Source: Singulisphaera sp. GP187 (GTDB taxonomy: Bacteria; Planctomycetota; Phycisphaerae; Phycisphaerales; SM1A02). Taken from it: DNA of 64,000 bases. The number at the start of each line of letters is the position of its first letter. Position 1 is the stretch's first letter. The position numbers and the translations under genes are program-made. The notes beneath the pieces were generated by a model, which saw nothing but the letters and a program-made list of their open reading frames with translations, had not been told where the DNA came from and did no database searches. The stretch lies in contig CAMBXO010000003.1 of the NCBI GenBank assembly GCA_945871915.1, positions 62,001 through 126,000 of the forward strand, written 5' to 3'. Shown here in pieces: positions 10,528 through 20,926 of the stretch.

Positions 10528-11516
10528 AGCGCGCTGGCAGCGGATCGCCCACATTCGCCACGGCAATCCGCGACGAGCACTCGATCCAACCCTTCGTGGT
10601 CCTGCACCACATCTCGAAACTCGAGAGCCGGTTCAGCCTGCACAAGTGTGCGAACCGCTGCACCTTGCGACGCCGCGATCTCCACCAACAATCGCCCGCC
10701 AGGTGTCATCCATTTGGATGCTTGGTGAATCAGTGGCGTCAGAATGCGTAATCCATCTGGGCCTCCGCGAAGTGCCGTGGCAGGCTCGTGGTCACGGACA
10801 TTGGGTGCGCACTCCGTCCACTCGATATCACTGATGTAGGGTGGATTCGCAACGACCAGATCGAAGGTGGCAACGTCCGAGGGCTGTAAGACCTCATACA
10901 AATCGCCCACACGAAACTCGATTCGATCCTGTACACCATGCCTCGTTGCATTTCGCAAGGCAAGGCTTGTTGCCGCGGCCACACAATCACTTGCGACAAC
11001 GGACATGGATGGAACATTTTCTGCCGTTGCAGCGGCACCCCGTCGAGGCGTGATCAGCGTGGCCACAACACTGATGGCCACACAGCCAGACCCCGTACAC
11101 AGATCGAGCATCCGAAGGTGTCCGCCGTTGCGTCCGCGAGCAAATTGAACGGCTTGTTCCACCAGCGTTTCCGTTGACGGCCGAGGAATCAGGGTGCTTC
11201 GATCCACAAACATGGGCCGTGCATAAAACCATGTTTCGCCGACCAGATATTGCACCGGTTCGTGGGCTGCGGCGCGGCGAACCATTTCTCGCAATCGAGC
11301 ACGCTCGTCAGGCGAAGCGGGACGATCCACTTCCATGTACAGACGGGTGCGTTCACAATTGAACACATGGCTGAGCAACAGTTCCGCGCAGAGGCGTGGC
11401 GCGTCCACTGCATGACGTGCAAGAAATTCCGTGACCCATTGCAACAGCCGCCGCGTGGTCCATGCCCCCTCAGTTGCCGTTGTTGCGTTGGGAGCCGTGG
11501 GACCATCTTCACGCAT
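10524..11516 (-). CDS. prmC: Peptide chain release factor N5-glutamine methyltransferase
   Basis: LIPRPSTETLVEQA, LDLCTGSGCVAIS and the catalytic NPPYI motif. Confidence 0.93.
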   Translation of the reverse strand: MREDGPTAPNATTATEGAWTTRRLLQWVTEFLARHAVDAPRLCAELLLSHVFNCERTRLYMEVDRPASPDERARLREMVRRAAAHEPVQYLVGETWFYARPMFVDRSTLIPRPSTETLVEQAVQFARGRNGGHLRMLDLCTGSGCVAISVVATLITPRRGAAATAENVPSMSVVASDCVAAATSLALRNATRHGVQDRIEFRVGDLYEVLQPSDVATFDLVVANPPYISDIEWTECAPNVRDHEPATALRGGPDGLRILTPLIHQASKWMTPGGRLLVEIAASQGAAVRTLVQAEPALEFRDVVQDHEGLDRVLVADCRGECGRSAASAL

Positions 11517-11619
11517 GATTCACACTGTCCCAACACTGAATCAGTGATTGAATCACACGGTCATGCCACATTGGAATAAGGCTATCATTGCCGCCCCGGT
11601 AAAAACGACAGGAGACCTT

Positions 11620-12087
11620 ATGTCTGACATTCGAGCAGTTCTTGAAGGGGTAGCCGACATTGCTCGCGAGCGCGGTGTCTTTGGAAATGTGGAACTTGGC
11701 AGCGACACACTGCGTTGCCAAGCCAAGGAATCCACGGCAGAAGCGTGGTACCACGTTCAACGCGAAGGAAATGGCTGGTGCGTCAGTCTGTCCACGGCCG
11801 ATCGTTGGCTGAGCGAAAGTATTGAGGCTGATTTGATGCACGCCGGGGATTCCATGGAGGAATTGATCGAAGAGGAATTGGTTGACCTTGGTGGCGAGGG
11901 TCCGGTTGCCGCACCCAAGCACTTCAGGGCCGATGATCGATCGTATGTTTTTAGAAGCCATGTGCCGCAGGTGGATGAGCGCCGCAATGCTTCGGCTGAG
12001 CGAGCCACGCACATCGCCCTTTGGTTGCTGGCGTACGAGGCGGCCTTTCGAAATCTTGGCGACATGGCTGGAAGTCGCGAGGAATAA
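11620..12087 (+). CDS. Conserved hypothetical protein
   Basis: ATG at 11620 preceded by GGAG-type RBS (caggagacctt), lies immediately upstream of the glycosyltransferase. Confidence 0.7.
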   Translation: MSDIRAVLEGVADIARERGVFGNVELGSDTLRCQAKESTAEAWYHVQREGNGWCVSLSTADRWLSESIEADLMHAGDSMEELIEEELVDLGGEGPVAAPKHFRADDRSYVFRSHVPQVDERRNASAERATHIALWLLAYEAAFRNLGDMAGSREE

Positions 12088-12089
12088 TT

Positions 12090-13556
12090 GTGGCGCAACG
12101 AGTGCTCATGCTTGGTTGGGAATTTCCACCGTTCATCTCCGGTGGTCTTGGCACAGCGTGCTATGGATTGACCAAGGCACTCGATCGCCGCAATGTCGAT
12201 GTGACCTTTGTCCTGCCCAAGCATGTTCAGGAAGCCTTTGCAAGCCATGTGCACTTGGTGAGCCCTGGCGCATTGCCGTCGCACCCGTCACTGCCCCCGC
12301 CGCCAGCTGTTGTTCGGTTGCGAGAGACACAGGTGAGCGAGCCCTCCACGATTGCGCAGGAAGTGATGGCGCAGATTACGCAGAACCTTTCTCGGGTCAC
12401 CACACTTGGTCTTCCAATTACGGTCCCTGCTCCCTACTCCAGTTCCTTGGCACCGGCCTTGTTTCGACTGGCAATGGAATCGCACGAACTTCGTCGCATT
12501 CTGAAATTGCCTGACAACCTTACCCCGGAACTTCGCACCCAACTTTTGTTGGAGATGGCCGTCCGTGACGCGGTTCCGGAATCTGGAGGTCGAGGCACCG
12601 AACAATTCCACTCTCGCAAGAGCGATTACGGTGGTGATCTGATCGCAGAGAGTGAGCGGTATGCACGGTTTTGTGTGGCGGCTGCACGATCCGTTCCGTT
12701 TGATGTGATTCATGCGCACGACTGGCTCACGTACCCCGCAGGGCTTGCTGTGGCGCGCATGACTGGCAAACCGCTGGTGGTTCATGTGCACAGCACCGAG
12801 TTCGATCGCAGTGGCGAACATGTCAACCAGCCGATCTACAACATTGAGCGACGAGGTATGCACGGTGCCGTGCGGGTGATTACCGTGAGCATGCTCACAC
12901 GCAATCTGTGCGTGAATCGGTATGGTGTCAATCCTGACAAAATTGATGTGGTGTACAACGGCGTGGACCTGGATCCTCGCAGCGCAGGCATTGAACCCAT
13001 TAAGCACTCCGAAAAAGTTGTGCTGTACTTCGGTCGCATCACCATGCAGAAGGGCCCGGAGTATTTCATCGCAGCGGCCAAACGAGTTCTTGAAGTGATG
13101 CAAGGTGTCAAATTTGTCGTGGCCGGCAATGGCGATCAGGCGCAGCGCATGATCGAGATGGCGGCCTCCATGGGCATTGGAAACAAAGTGCTCTTTACCG
13201 GATTTCTGCGTGGCAAAGATATTCAGCGAGTCTTCGGAATTGCAGACCTGTATGTGATGCCAAGCGTGAGTGAACCGTTCGGCATTGCGCCGCTTGAGGC
13301 CATGGGCCATCGCGTGCCTGTGATCATTAGCCGCACCAGCGGCGTGGGCGAAATTTTGACCAATGTGTTGAAGTGCGACTTTTGGGATGTGGATGACATG
13401 GCCAACAAGATTGTGGCTGTGTTGCGGCACCCCCCGCTTCAACGCACCCTTCGCGACAGCGGTTACTTTGAGGTTCGCGGCATTACATGGGATGGCGCGG
13501 CCGCTAAAGTTGATGCGGTCTATGAGCGTGCTTTGGCTGCCGTGCGTGGCCGGTAA
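12090..13556 (+). CDS. Glycosyltransferase family 4/5-like (glycogen synthase-like)
   Basis: MLGWEFPPFISGGLGTACYGLTKAL N-terminus, DVIHAHDWLTYPAG, YFGRITMQKGPEYFI, MPSVSEPFGIAPLEAM. Likely GTG start at 12090. Confidence 0.88.
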   Translation: MAQRVLMLGWEFPPFISGGLGTACYGLTKALDRRNVDVTFVLPKHVQEAFASHVHLVSPGALPSHPSLPPPPAVVRLRETQVSEPSTIAQEVMAQITQNLSRVTTLGLPITVPAPYSSSLAPALFRLAMESHELRRILKLPDNLTPELRTQLLLEMAVRDAVPESGGRGTEQFHSRKSDYGGDLIAESERYARFCVAAARSVPFDVIHAHDWLTYPAGLAVARMTGKPLVVHVHSTEFDRSGEHVNQPIYNIERRGMHGAVRVITVSMLTRNLCVNRYGVNPDKIDVVYNGVDLDPRSAGIEPIKHSEKVVLYFGRITMQKGPEYFIAAAKRVLEVMQGVKFVVAGNGDQAQRMIEMAASMGIGNKVLFTGFLRGKDIQRVFGIADLYVMPSVSEPFGIAPLEAMGHRVPVIISRTSGVGEILTNVLKCDFWDVDDMANKIVAVLRHPPLQRTLRDSGYFEVRGITWDGAAAKVDAVYERALAAVRGR

Positions 13557-13661
13557 GCCAACCCTCCGACCGTGATGACGGTTGCACCGGAAAGCGGAAA
13601 CTGCTGCCGCGCAAGAACGGGGAAGATTCCAACCCCGGATCGCACTAGAATCAAAGGTCCC

Positions 13662-16643
13662 ATGGCCTTCTTCTCCAAGCGACGCAACGGAACTGCGACC
13701 ACGGCTTCAAAACCTTTCGCCGCGCCGACCGATCCGACGTTGGAGGCGCTCATTCATGCCAAGGGTCTTGATCTATTAAACCGCGCACGCAGCAATCGAA
13801 GTGGATTGCTGAGCGCGGCATTCTGGTCGGACAAATTGATGGATTGGTCCATGAAGGACGAAGCCTTTAAGGTTCAATTGTTCCGCTTTGTGGATGCATT
13901 TCCAATGCTCAAGACTCCGGAGTCAGTGCACGAGCACTTGGTTGACTATCTCACGCAGCCTGGCGTGAAACTTCCGCCGGGGCTGGACCTTGGATTGAAA
14001 GCGGGCGGTTTGGCCAAGGGAATCATGACCAAGACCGTGAGCCACCAGATTTCCGGGATGGCAGCCAAATTCATTGCCGGAACAAATGCACACGGCGCGC
14101 TTCCGCAGTTGCGAAAACTGTGGGATGCAGGGCTTGGTTTTAGTGTTGATCTGCTCGGTGAGGCGTGCGTCAGCGATGAAGAGGCCGCGGCCTATCAGCA
14201 GAAGTATTTGGACTTGATTCAAAATCTTCCTTTAGAAGTTTCAAAGTGGCCTGCCAATCCTCGAATGGAACAGGATCACCTTGGTTCGATTCCTCGAGTC
14301 AATGTCAGCATCAAGATCAGTTCGTTGCATGCCCGTACCGATCCCATTGATCACGAAGGTTCGATTCACGGTTTGATGACTGCACTTCGTCCCATTCTGA
14401 AAGCTGCGCACCAGCGAGGTGTCTTGATCAACTTTGACATGGAACAATTTGCGCTGAAGGATCTCACGCTGGATTTGTTCATGCGCTGCTGCGAAGACAT
14501 TCCGTTTGAAGCCGGTATCGCGATGCAGGCGTATCTCAAGAGCGGTGATGAGGATGCACGGCGCATCGTTCAATGGAGCCAGCGCACCGGCCGCGTGGTG
14601 ACCGTGCGATTGGTAAAGGGTGCGTATTGGGATTATGAAACCATTCGCGCAGAGCAGCAGGATTGGGTGTCCCCAGTGTGGCCGAAGAAAATTCTTACCG
14701 ATGCCTGCTTTGAGCGCATGCAGCGCATCCTGCTTGAGAGCACACCGAAGCGATCGGGCATTGGTGGCGTGAAAGTTGCCCTTGGAAGTCACAATGCCCG
14801 AAGCATTGCGGCGTCCTTGGCGGCAGTCGAACAATTGGGGCTTCCGCCCTCCGCCGTTGAATTGCAAATGCTCCACGGCATGGCCGATCAGTTGAAAGAG
14901 GCTGCGATCGAGTTGGGCTTGCGTGTGCGCGAATATGTCCCAGTTGGTGAAATGATTCCCGGTATGGCGTATTTGGTGCGGCGACTGTTGGAGAACACCA
15001 GTAACGAGAGTTGGTTGAAAGCTGGGTTCATGGACCATGCTGATCCAGCCCTTCTGCTGGCCAATCCGCACGTGGTGGCACCGCTCGCCGAAGCGGACAA
15101 CACACCCGAGCGGCACGCTCTGTCGGTTGCGCACCCCGAAGTCGATGATGGCCGCCCGTTTGTCACGGAGCCATTGCGAGACTTCTCAGATGCGTCTACT
15201 CGAAGTGCGTTTGCCGATGCCGTCCGTCACGCGACTGTGCCGTCTGTTGCAAACGATGGCACCGTGGCGATGGCGCGAGATGCGGTCACGCTTCTTGAGA
15301 AAAGCTTTACATCATGGCGAGAGGTGCCCATCCTTGAACGCGCTGCGGTTCTGATCCGCGCGGCTGACATCATGCACGATCGTCGCGACCAGTTAAGCGG
15401 CGTGATTGTGCGTGAGTCAGGCAAGACCTGGCGCGAGGCCGATGCGGATGTTTGTGAAGCCATCGATTTCTGCCGCTTTTACGCTCGCGAAGCCGTTCCC
15501 CTCTTTGAGCGCAAGCGCCTTGGGCGTTTCGTAGGCGAATGGAACGAAGTGTTCCACCAGCCGCGAGGTGTATGTGCCGTGATTAGCCCGTGGAATTTTC
15601 CAATCGCCATTTGTTGCGGCATGACGGTTGCCGCATTGGTGACAGGCAATACGGTGGTGGTCAAACCTGCGGAACAGACGCCGGCGATTGCCAAGATGCT
15701 CTGTGAAATTCTCTGGACGGCTGGTGCGCCGCGTGACGCACTGGCATTCCTTGCTGGTGCTGGCGAAACCGTGGGTGCGGCTCTTGTTCGCGACCCTCGC
15801 ATTGCATTGATTGCCTTTACTGGCAGCAAGGCGGTGGGCCTGGACATTGTCAAAGCAGCCGCCGAGGTCGGTGAATCGCAGGCGTTTGTCAAACATGTGG
15901 TCTGCGAAATGGGCGGCAAGAACGCAATCATTGTGGATGCCAGCGCCGATCTGGACGAGGCCGTTCTTGGCGTGCGGCAGAGTGCCTTTGGATTCAGTGG
16001 CCAGAAATGTTCGGCGTGTAGCCGAGTCATTGTTGTGGAGAGCGCCCACGACGCCTTTCTGCATCGATTGGTGGAAGCAACAAGGTGCCTTGTTGTGGGC
16101 GATCCGAGTTCTCCCGGCACCGACATTGGTCCAGTGATCGACGCAGAGGCCGCGGCCCGTATCAAGCAATGGATCGAGATTGGATCCAGCGAAGGAAAAG
16201 TGGAAATCCAGTTGCCGGTGCCAGCAGGTCTCGAGGAGCGAGTTGGAAAGCCCTTTGTTGGCCCCACCATCATCAGCGGAATTCGGCCAGAGCATCGCCT
16301 TGCCACCGAAGAGATTTTCGGCCCCGTTCTTGCCGTCATCAAGGCCAAGAACTTTGAGGAAGCCTTGGCGATCGCCAACAGCACTGCCTACAAGTTGACG
16401 GGTGGTGTGTATTCACGCAAGCCCAGCAATCTTGAGCGTGCCAAGCGCGACTACCGCGTGGGCAATCTGTATCTCAATCGCTCCATCACCGGCGCGCTGG
16501 TTGGTCGACAACCCTTTGGCGGTTTCGGCATGAGCGGGCTCGGCAGTAAAGCTGGCGGCGCCGAATACTTGCACCACTTCACGGTTCCACGAGCCATGTG
16601 CGAGAACACCATGCGTCGCGGCTTTGCACCGGGGCTGGAATAA
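13662..16643 (+). CDS. putA: Bifunctional proline dehydrogenase / delta-1-pyrroline-5-carboxylate dehydrogenase
   Basis: PRODH motifs VRLVKGAYWDYE and LGSHNARS; ALDH motifs VISPWNFPIAI, CEMGGKNAIIVD, FSGQKCSACSR, EEIFGPVL, GGFGMSG. Confidence 0.93.
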   Translation: MAFFSKRRNGTATTASKPFAAPTDPTLEALIHAKGLDLLNRARSNRSGLLSAAFWSDKLMDWSMKDEAFKVQLFRFVDAFPMLKTPESVHEHLVDYLTQPGVKLPPGLDLGLKAGGLAKGIMTKTVSHQISGMAAKFIAGTNAHGALPQLRKLWDAGLGFSVDLLGEACVSDEEAAAYQQKYLDLIQNLPLEVSKWPANPRMEQDHLGSIPRVNVSIKISSLHARTDPIDHEGSIHGLMTALRPILKAAHQRGVLINFDMEQFALKDLTLDLFMRCCEDIPFEAGIAMQAYLKSGDEDARRIVQWSQRTGRVVTVRLVKGAYWDYETIRAEQQDWVSPVWPKKILTDACFERMQRILLESTPKRSGIGGVKVALGSHNARSIAASLAAVEQLGLPPSAVELQMLHGMADQLKEAAIELGLRVREYVPVGEMIPGMAYLVRRLLENTSNESWLKAGFMDHADPALLLANPHVVAPLAEADNTPERHALSVAHPEVDDGRPFVTEPLRDFSDASTRSAFADAVRHATVPSVANDGTVAMARDAVTLLEKSFTSWREVPILERAAVLIRAADIMHDRRDQLSGVIVRESGKTWREADADVCEAIDFCRFYAREAVPLFERKRLGRFVGEWNEVFHQPRGVCAVISPWNFPIAICCGMTVAALVTGNTVVVKPAEQTPAIAKMLCEILWTAGAPRDALAFLAGAGETVGAALVRDPRIALIAFTGSKAVGLDIVKAAAEVGESQAFVKHVVCEMGGKNAIIVDASADLDEAVLGVRQSAFGFSGQKCSACSRVIVVESAHDAFLHRLVEATRCLVVGDPSSPGTDIGPVIDAEAAARIKQWIEIGSSEGKVEIQLPVPAGLEERVGKPFVGPTIISGIRPEHRLATEEIFGPVLAVIKAKNFEEALAIANSTAYKLTGGVYSRKPSNLERAKRDYRVGNLYLNRSITGALVGRQPFGGFGMSGLGSKAGGAEYLHHFTVPRAMCENTMRRGFAPGLE

Positions 16644-16644
16644 T

Positions 16645-18195
16645 TCATCCAACGCCTGAAGCCGCAAGGCTTCCACAGGCTCCGCGAAACCGATCCAGCA
16701 GTCGATAGCCGATTCCTTCAGCGATGTGTTGTGGCGCCACGGACGCAGCATCTTCAAGATCCGCAATGGTTCTGGCCACTCTGCGAATTTTGTCATACGC
16801 CCTTGCACTCAATCCGAGTTCTGCCATGGCTTGCCGAAGCAAATCCCTGGATGCGTCCGTGAGCGCAACCGCCGCATCTAAGGCGCCACCCGTCAGCGCA
16901 GCATTCGGAAGTTCCCCCTGCCGGTGGCGAGATCGCTCGCGGGCAGCCATCACTCGGGCTCGCATCGCCGCTGTGCCTTCGGTTGCTCGCGGCGTAACCA
17001 GCGCGTCAAATGAAACCGCCGCCACTTCGACATGCAGATCAATGCGATCAATCACTGGCCCGCTCAATCGCTCCAGATAACGATCCATGGCACTGGCGCC
17101 GCCCACGCGTAAGTCGCCGCGAGCTGTTGGATTCATGGCCGCAACCAACAACGCGCGAGCCGGGAATCGAACGGAGCCTCGCGCACGACTCACGGTAACA
17201 AAGCCATCTTCAAGCGGCTCTCGTAAGGCTTCAAGCACACTGCGAGGAAACTCGGCGACTTCATCCAGAAACAGAACGCCGCCGTGTGCAAGACTGACTT
17301 CGCCGGGCCGGGGATTGCTTCCGCCGCCAACCATCGCCGCCGCACTCGCCGTATGGTGCGGGCAACGCACAGGCCTTCGCGAAAGCAACCCACCACCCGG
17401 TGGCAAGGAACCCGCACAAGAGTGCACGCGAGTGGCCTGCATGCGCTCCTCCAAATTCATGGGCGGCAAAATGCCGGGTAGCGCACGAGCCATCAGCGTT
17501 TTGCCGCTGCCCGCAGGCCCGATCATGAGCACATTGTGCATGCCGGCTGCGGCAACACACAACGCTCGCCGCGCGGCATGGTGTCCTTTGACTCGATCAA
17601 AGTCCACCTCGCACACTTCGTTCGCCTCCACGGTTTGCAAAGGCGCTGCCATAGACCCCTGCTTCTCACCACGAATCACGGCGATGGCCTCTTGCAATGT
17701 GGAAACGCCAACGGCTCGCACGCCCTCTACGGCTGCAGCTTCTGCAACATTTTCTTTGGGAACCATGACATGATCGAACCCGGCTTGGCGAGCGAGCATG
17801 CCGAGGCAAATAGCACCCCGCACCGGACGCACGCGACCATCGAGCGCGAGTTCGCCCGCAATTAGCCAACGATCAAGTTGAACAGCCTTGCCGGTTGAAC
17901 CCGTTCGCAATACCCCACCTGCAATCAGCACACTGAGTGCCATCGGCAGATCAAACGCCGGCCCCTCCTTGCGAAGATCGGCTGGTGCAAGATTGATGGT
18001 GACGCGACCGCCCGGCCATACCAAGCCCGTATTGCACACTGCGGTCTGAACCCGATCGATCGCCTCGCGCACGGCGACATCGGGCAACCCAACCAGCGTG
18101 GTGCGCGGCAAGCCACGGCCACTGAGATCCACTTCGACCTCGCATGGAAACGCATCAATACCCCGCAATGCAAATCCATGCACTCGCACACTCAT
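16645..18195 (-). CDS. YifB/ComM family Mg-chelatase-like AAA ATPase
   Basis: Lon-like N-terminal domain (LSGRGLPRTTLVGLPDVAVREA), MIGPAGSGKTLMARALPGILPPM, HTASAAAMVGGGSNPRPGEVSLAHGGVLFLDE. Confidence 0.95.
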   Translation of the reverse strand: MSVRVHGFALRGIDAFPCEVEVDLSGRGLPRTTLVGLPDVAVREAIDRVQTAVCNTGLVWPGGRVTINLAPADLRKEGPAFDLPMALSVLIAGGVLRTGSTGKAVQLDRWLIAGELALDGRVRPVRGAICLGMLARQAGFDHVMVPKENVAEAAAVEGVRAVGVSTLQEAIAVIRGEKQGSMAAPLQTVEANEVCEVDFDRVKGHHAARRALCVAAAGMHNVLMIGPAGSGKTLMARALPGILPPMNLEERMQATRVHSCAGSLPPGGGLLSRRPVRCPHHTASAAAMVGGGSNPRPGEVSLAHGGVLFLDEVAEFPRSVLEALREPLEDGFVTVSRARGSVRFPARALLVAAMNPTARGDLRVGGASAMDRYLERLSGPVIDRIDLHVEVAAVSFDALVTPRATEGTAAMRARVMAARERSRHRQGELPNAALTGGALDAAVALTDASRDLLRQAMAELGLSARAYDKIRRVARTIADLEDAASVAPQHIAEGIGYRLLDRFRGACGSLAASGVG

Positions 18196-18329
18196 GCAAC
18201 GAAGCGTGCCAACCTCCCACCGGTTTGACGCATTTCACCGCCTATTTTCCAAAAGAATTGTGTAGATGAATCAGCATTGTGGGAATGCAGCCACATGAAT
18301 TGAATCGCCGTGGCGTTAGACTTGCTGCA

Positions 18330-19976
18330 ATGGCATGCATCCTGCTGATCGGTGATGGTGGAGAACGCCGCAATGTTCTTGCCGCCGCACTTCGTGGACA
18401 CGACGTCACGCTTGCATCCGACGGACTCGACGGTTTCCGCATAGCCAGTGCGATGGCCCCCGATGCCGTGGCCATTGTGGACAGTCCCGCATGCGACGCG
18501 GTGGCGTTCACCACATCGGCGCGGCATCTTGCACCGCTGCATTCGTGCATGATTGTGGTTGTTGCTTCCAGAGATCGACATGCCGAACTGATGCGACTTG
18601 GAGCCGATCAAGTTCTGGCCGCGGACGCCATGCCGCAAGAGTTTCATAACGCGATGGATGGCCGCCTTCATCGCCGCCAACAACTGCTTGAGGTTCCCGG
18701 AGTGGATTCCCATCGCCGTCATGCAGAGGCGATCGTTCGTTCCATGGCCGATTCGCGACGACTGCACGGTGTGATTGCTTTGTGCGTGGACCGGCTCGAT
18801 GCACTCTCCGCTGCACTCGGCGGCCAAGCGGCCTTAACGCTTCGAAGTGAATTACGCCGGAGGATTTCGCCATTGGTTCCGGCCGGCGGGAATGTGGCCA
18901 TGCTGGACGATGGCGCCGTGATTGCCGTGGAATCCGCAAGCCACACGACACTGGAATTAGCCGAGGCTCTCTTGCGACACGCTCGATTGCCTTTAGTGGT
19001 GGAGGGTCGTGAACTTCGACTTCGAGTTCATGCCGGGATTGTTGAAGTTGGAAGCGCCCCGCTTGACGCCGCCACCATGGTGAGGCGCGCCGAAGTTGCG
19101 GCCCGCGACGCTCGCGATCTTGGACTGCCACATCCACAGCTCTGGAAGGATGATCTTGCCAATCGAGTGTTGGGCGATCTTGAACTTGCCAGCGCCATGC
19201 GGCGAGCCGTGGAACAGGCGGAATTTCGATTGGTGTTCCAGCCGCAAGTAGGCATGGATCGAGGCGAACCCTTTGGCGTGGAGGCGCTGATCCGTTGGAA
19301 TCTTCCCGGTGGTGTCAGCGTTCCACCCAAGCGATTCGTTACGGTTGCTGAGGAGAGCGGTCTCATTGATGACATTGGTTCCTGGAGTCTGCGGGAAGCG
19401 TGTCGACATGCGGTGAGGTGCGACGAGCATGGACTTCGCCTCAGAATTTCGGTGAATGTCTCCGCGGGTCAGTTGGTCAAAGGGCCTTTGGTCGATGTCG
19501 TTCGACAATCGCTCGCCGAGAGTGGACTTCCGGGCGATCGGTTGACACTTGAAATCGGCGAGAGCGCAATTTCAGGAAACGCCGACGATGTTCGAGCCGT
19601 GCTGGAGTCGCTTCGCAATCTAGGCGTCACCATTTGTGTGGATGATTTCGGTGCCGGGCTGGCCACGGTGGCGCACCTTCGAAATCTTCCGATTCAAGAA
19701 ATCAAGATCGACCGCAGTTTTGTGCGATCACTTCCTGGAGGTGCCGAGGATCGGCTCGCTGTGGAAACGGTCCTTCGCCTTGCACGGCAACTTGGTCTTC
19801 GCACCATTGCGGTTGGCGTGGAGACTGCAGCGCAATGGTCGTGGCTGAAAGAGCAAGGCTGCGACGCCGCACAGGGATGGCTCATCGGCAAACCACTGGA
19901 AGCCGATCAACTGCTTGAAGCCGTTGGGCACTTGCGCCGCAAGCACGGCAAGTTTGCTGAAGCCGCTGCGGAGTGA
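18330..19976 (+). CDS. Receiver-like / degenerate GGDEF / EAL domain protein
   Basis: EAL region: FGVEALIRWNLPGG, RISVNVSAGQL, TLEIGES, CVDDFGAG, IKIDRSFV, VGVETAAQ. GGDEF signature absent; N-terminal ILLIGDGGERRNVLAAAL resembles REC. Confidence 0.88.
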   Translation: MACILLIGDGGERRNVLAAALRGHDVTLASDGLDGFRIASAMAPDAVAIVDSPACDAVAFTTSARHLAPLHSCMIVVVASRDRHAELMRLGADQVLAADAMPQEFHNAMDGRLHRRQQLLEVPGVDSHRRHAEAIVRSMADSRRLHGVIALCVDRLDALSAALGGQAALTLRSELRRRISPLVPAGGNVAMLDDGAVIAVESASHTTLELAEALLRHARLPLVVEGRELRLRVHAGIVEVGSAPLDAATMVRRAEVAARDARDLGLPHPQLWKDDLANRVLGDLELASAMRRAVEQAEFRLVFQPQVGMDRGEPFGVEALIRWNLPGGVSVPPKRFVTVAEESGLIDDIGSWSLREACRHAVRCDEHGLRLRISVNVSAGQLVKGPLVDVVRQSLAESGLPGDRLTLEIGESAISGNADDVRAVLESLRNLGVTICVDDFGAGLATVAHLRNLPIQEIKIDRSFVRSLPGGAEDRLAVETVLRLARQLGLRTIAVGVETAAQWSWLKEQGCDAAQGWLIGKPLEADQLLEAVGHLRRKHGKFAEAAAE

Positions 19977-20057
19977 GTGAAAACTCAAACCTGTTTGGCC
20001 TCGGCAATCTGACTGCTATCACCATGCTGTGTGTTGGAAAGGGCTAGCCTTCCCGAC

Positions 20058-20813
20058 ATGGAAACAATTCAAGATCAAATCCGGGAACTACAGTTGAGTG
20101 TCCGCGCACAGCAGACCAGCATCCGCCGTCAGCGGTTCGCCATCGTCACGCTTTCCAGCATCCTCACAGGCTTTGCCCTCATCAGCGCAACCCAACCCGC
20201 AGGCGACGCTACGTTTGACAAAATCACATGCAGAGCGTGGCAGGTGGTGGACAAGGACGGAACAAGACGGGTCAGCGCAGCCTCGCTCGAAGACGGATCA
20301 GCCGTCATCAGTTGGTTAGACAAGAACGGGGAATTACGGATCAGTTCATTCACCGACGCTGACGGCTCGGCAGGCATCACGTGGGTAGACAAGGAAGGGA
20401 AGGAAAGGATCCACGCAGTCACCGAAGCCAACGGAGAATCCTCCGTCGGATGGATAGACAAGGAAGGCAATCTGCGAATCAATGCATTGACCCATCCAAA
20501 TGGCACTGCCGGCGTCGGTTGGTTAGACAAAGACACAGAGACGCGGATCACCGCAGAAACCAATACGAAAGGAGATGCCACCGTCCGTTGGGCCGACCAA
20601 GGCGGAAAGCTGCGGATCAGCGCCCACTCCTTCGCGGATGGCACATCCGGCATGAGTTGGTTCGATAAGGACGGGAAGCTGCGGATCAATGCACTGACCG
20701 ATCCGAATGGCCTTGCCGCCTCCGGATGGTTAGACAAGGACGGGAAGCCACGGATCGCCACTGGCACCCACGCGGATGGCACGGTGACCTATCCCACGAA
20801 GGACGGCAAATAG
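20058..20813 (+). CDS. Membrane-anchored protein with tandem 23-aa W-x-D-K-x-G-x-x-R-I repeats
   Basis: N-terminal coiled coil (METIQDQIRELQLSVRAQQTSIRRQ), TM (FAIVTLSSILTGFALIS), then eight gapless 23-residue repeats. Confidence 0.8.
   Translation: METIQDQIRELQLSVRAQQTSIRRQRFAIVTLSSILTGFALISATQPAGDATFDKITCRAWQVVDKDGTRRVSAASLEDGSAVISWLDKNGELRISSFTDADGSAGITWVDKEGKERIHAVTEANGESSVGWIDKEGNLRINALTHPNGTAGVGWLDKDTETRITAETNTKGDATVRWADQGGKLRISAHSFADGTSGMSWFDKDGKLRINALTDPNGLAASGWLDKDGKPRIATGTHADGTVTYPTKDGK
20244..20795 (+). repeat. Eight in-frame 69-bp repeat units encoding 23-aa motifs
   Basis: Units: VVDKDGTRRVSAASLEDGSAVIS / WLDKNGELRISSFTDADGSAGIT / WVDKEGKERIHAVTEANGESSVG / WIDKEGNLRINALTHPNGTAGVG / WLDKDTETRITAETNTKGDATVR / WADQGGKLRISAHSFADGTSGMS / WFDKDGKLRINALTDPNGLAASG / WLDKDGKPRIATGTHADGTVTYP. 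Confidence 0.9.
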
Positions 20814-20926
20814 ACAACGCCACGCAGGACGAATTACTAAGGCAGAAGCATCGGCAAGCTGGGCTGGAATAAAACGCCCCGCCAGCCGAAGCTGGAGGAG
20901 GCGAAGGTTTGACTCGGGCCAACTGA

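Noticed and set aside
12288-13442. 384-aa minus-strand ORF
   Set aside because: Entirely antisense to the glycosyltransferase gene with no recognisable motif.
15417-16384. Two overlapping ~300-aa minus-strand ORFs
   Set aside because: Antisense to putA ALDH domain; artefact of high-GC codon usage.
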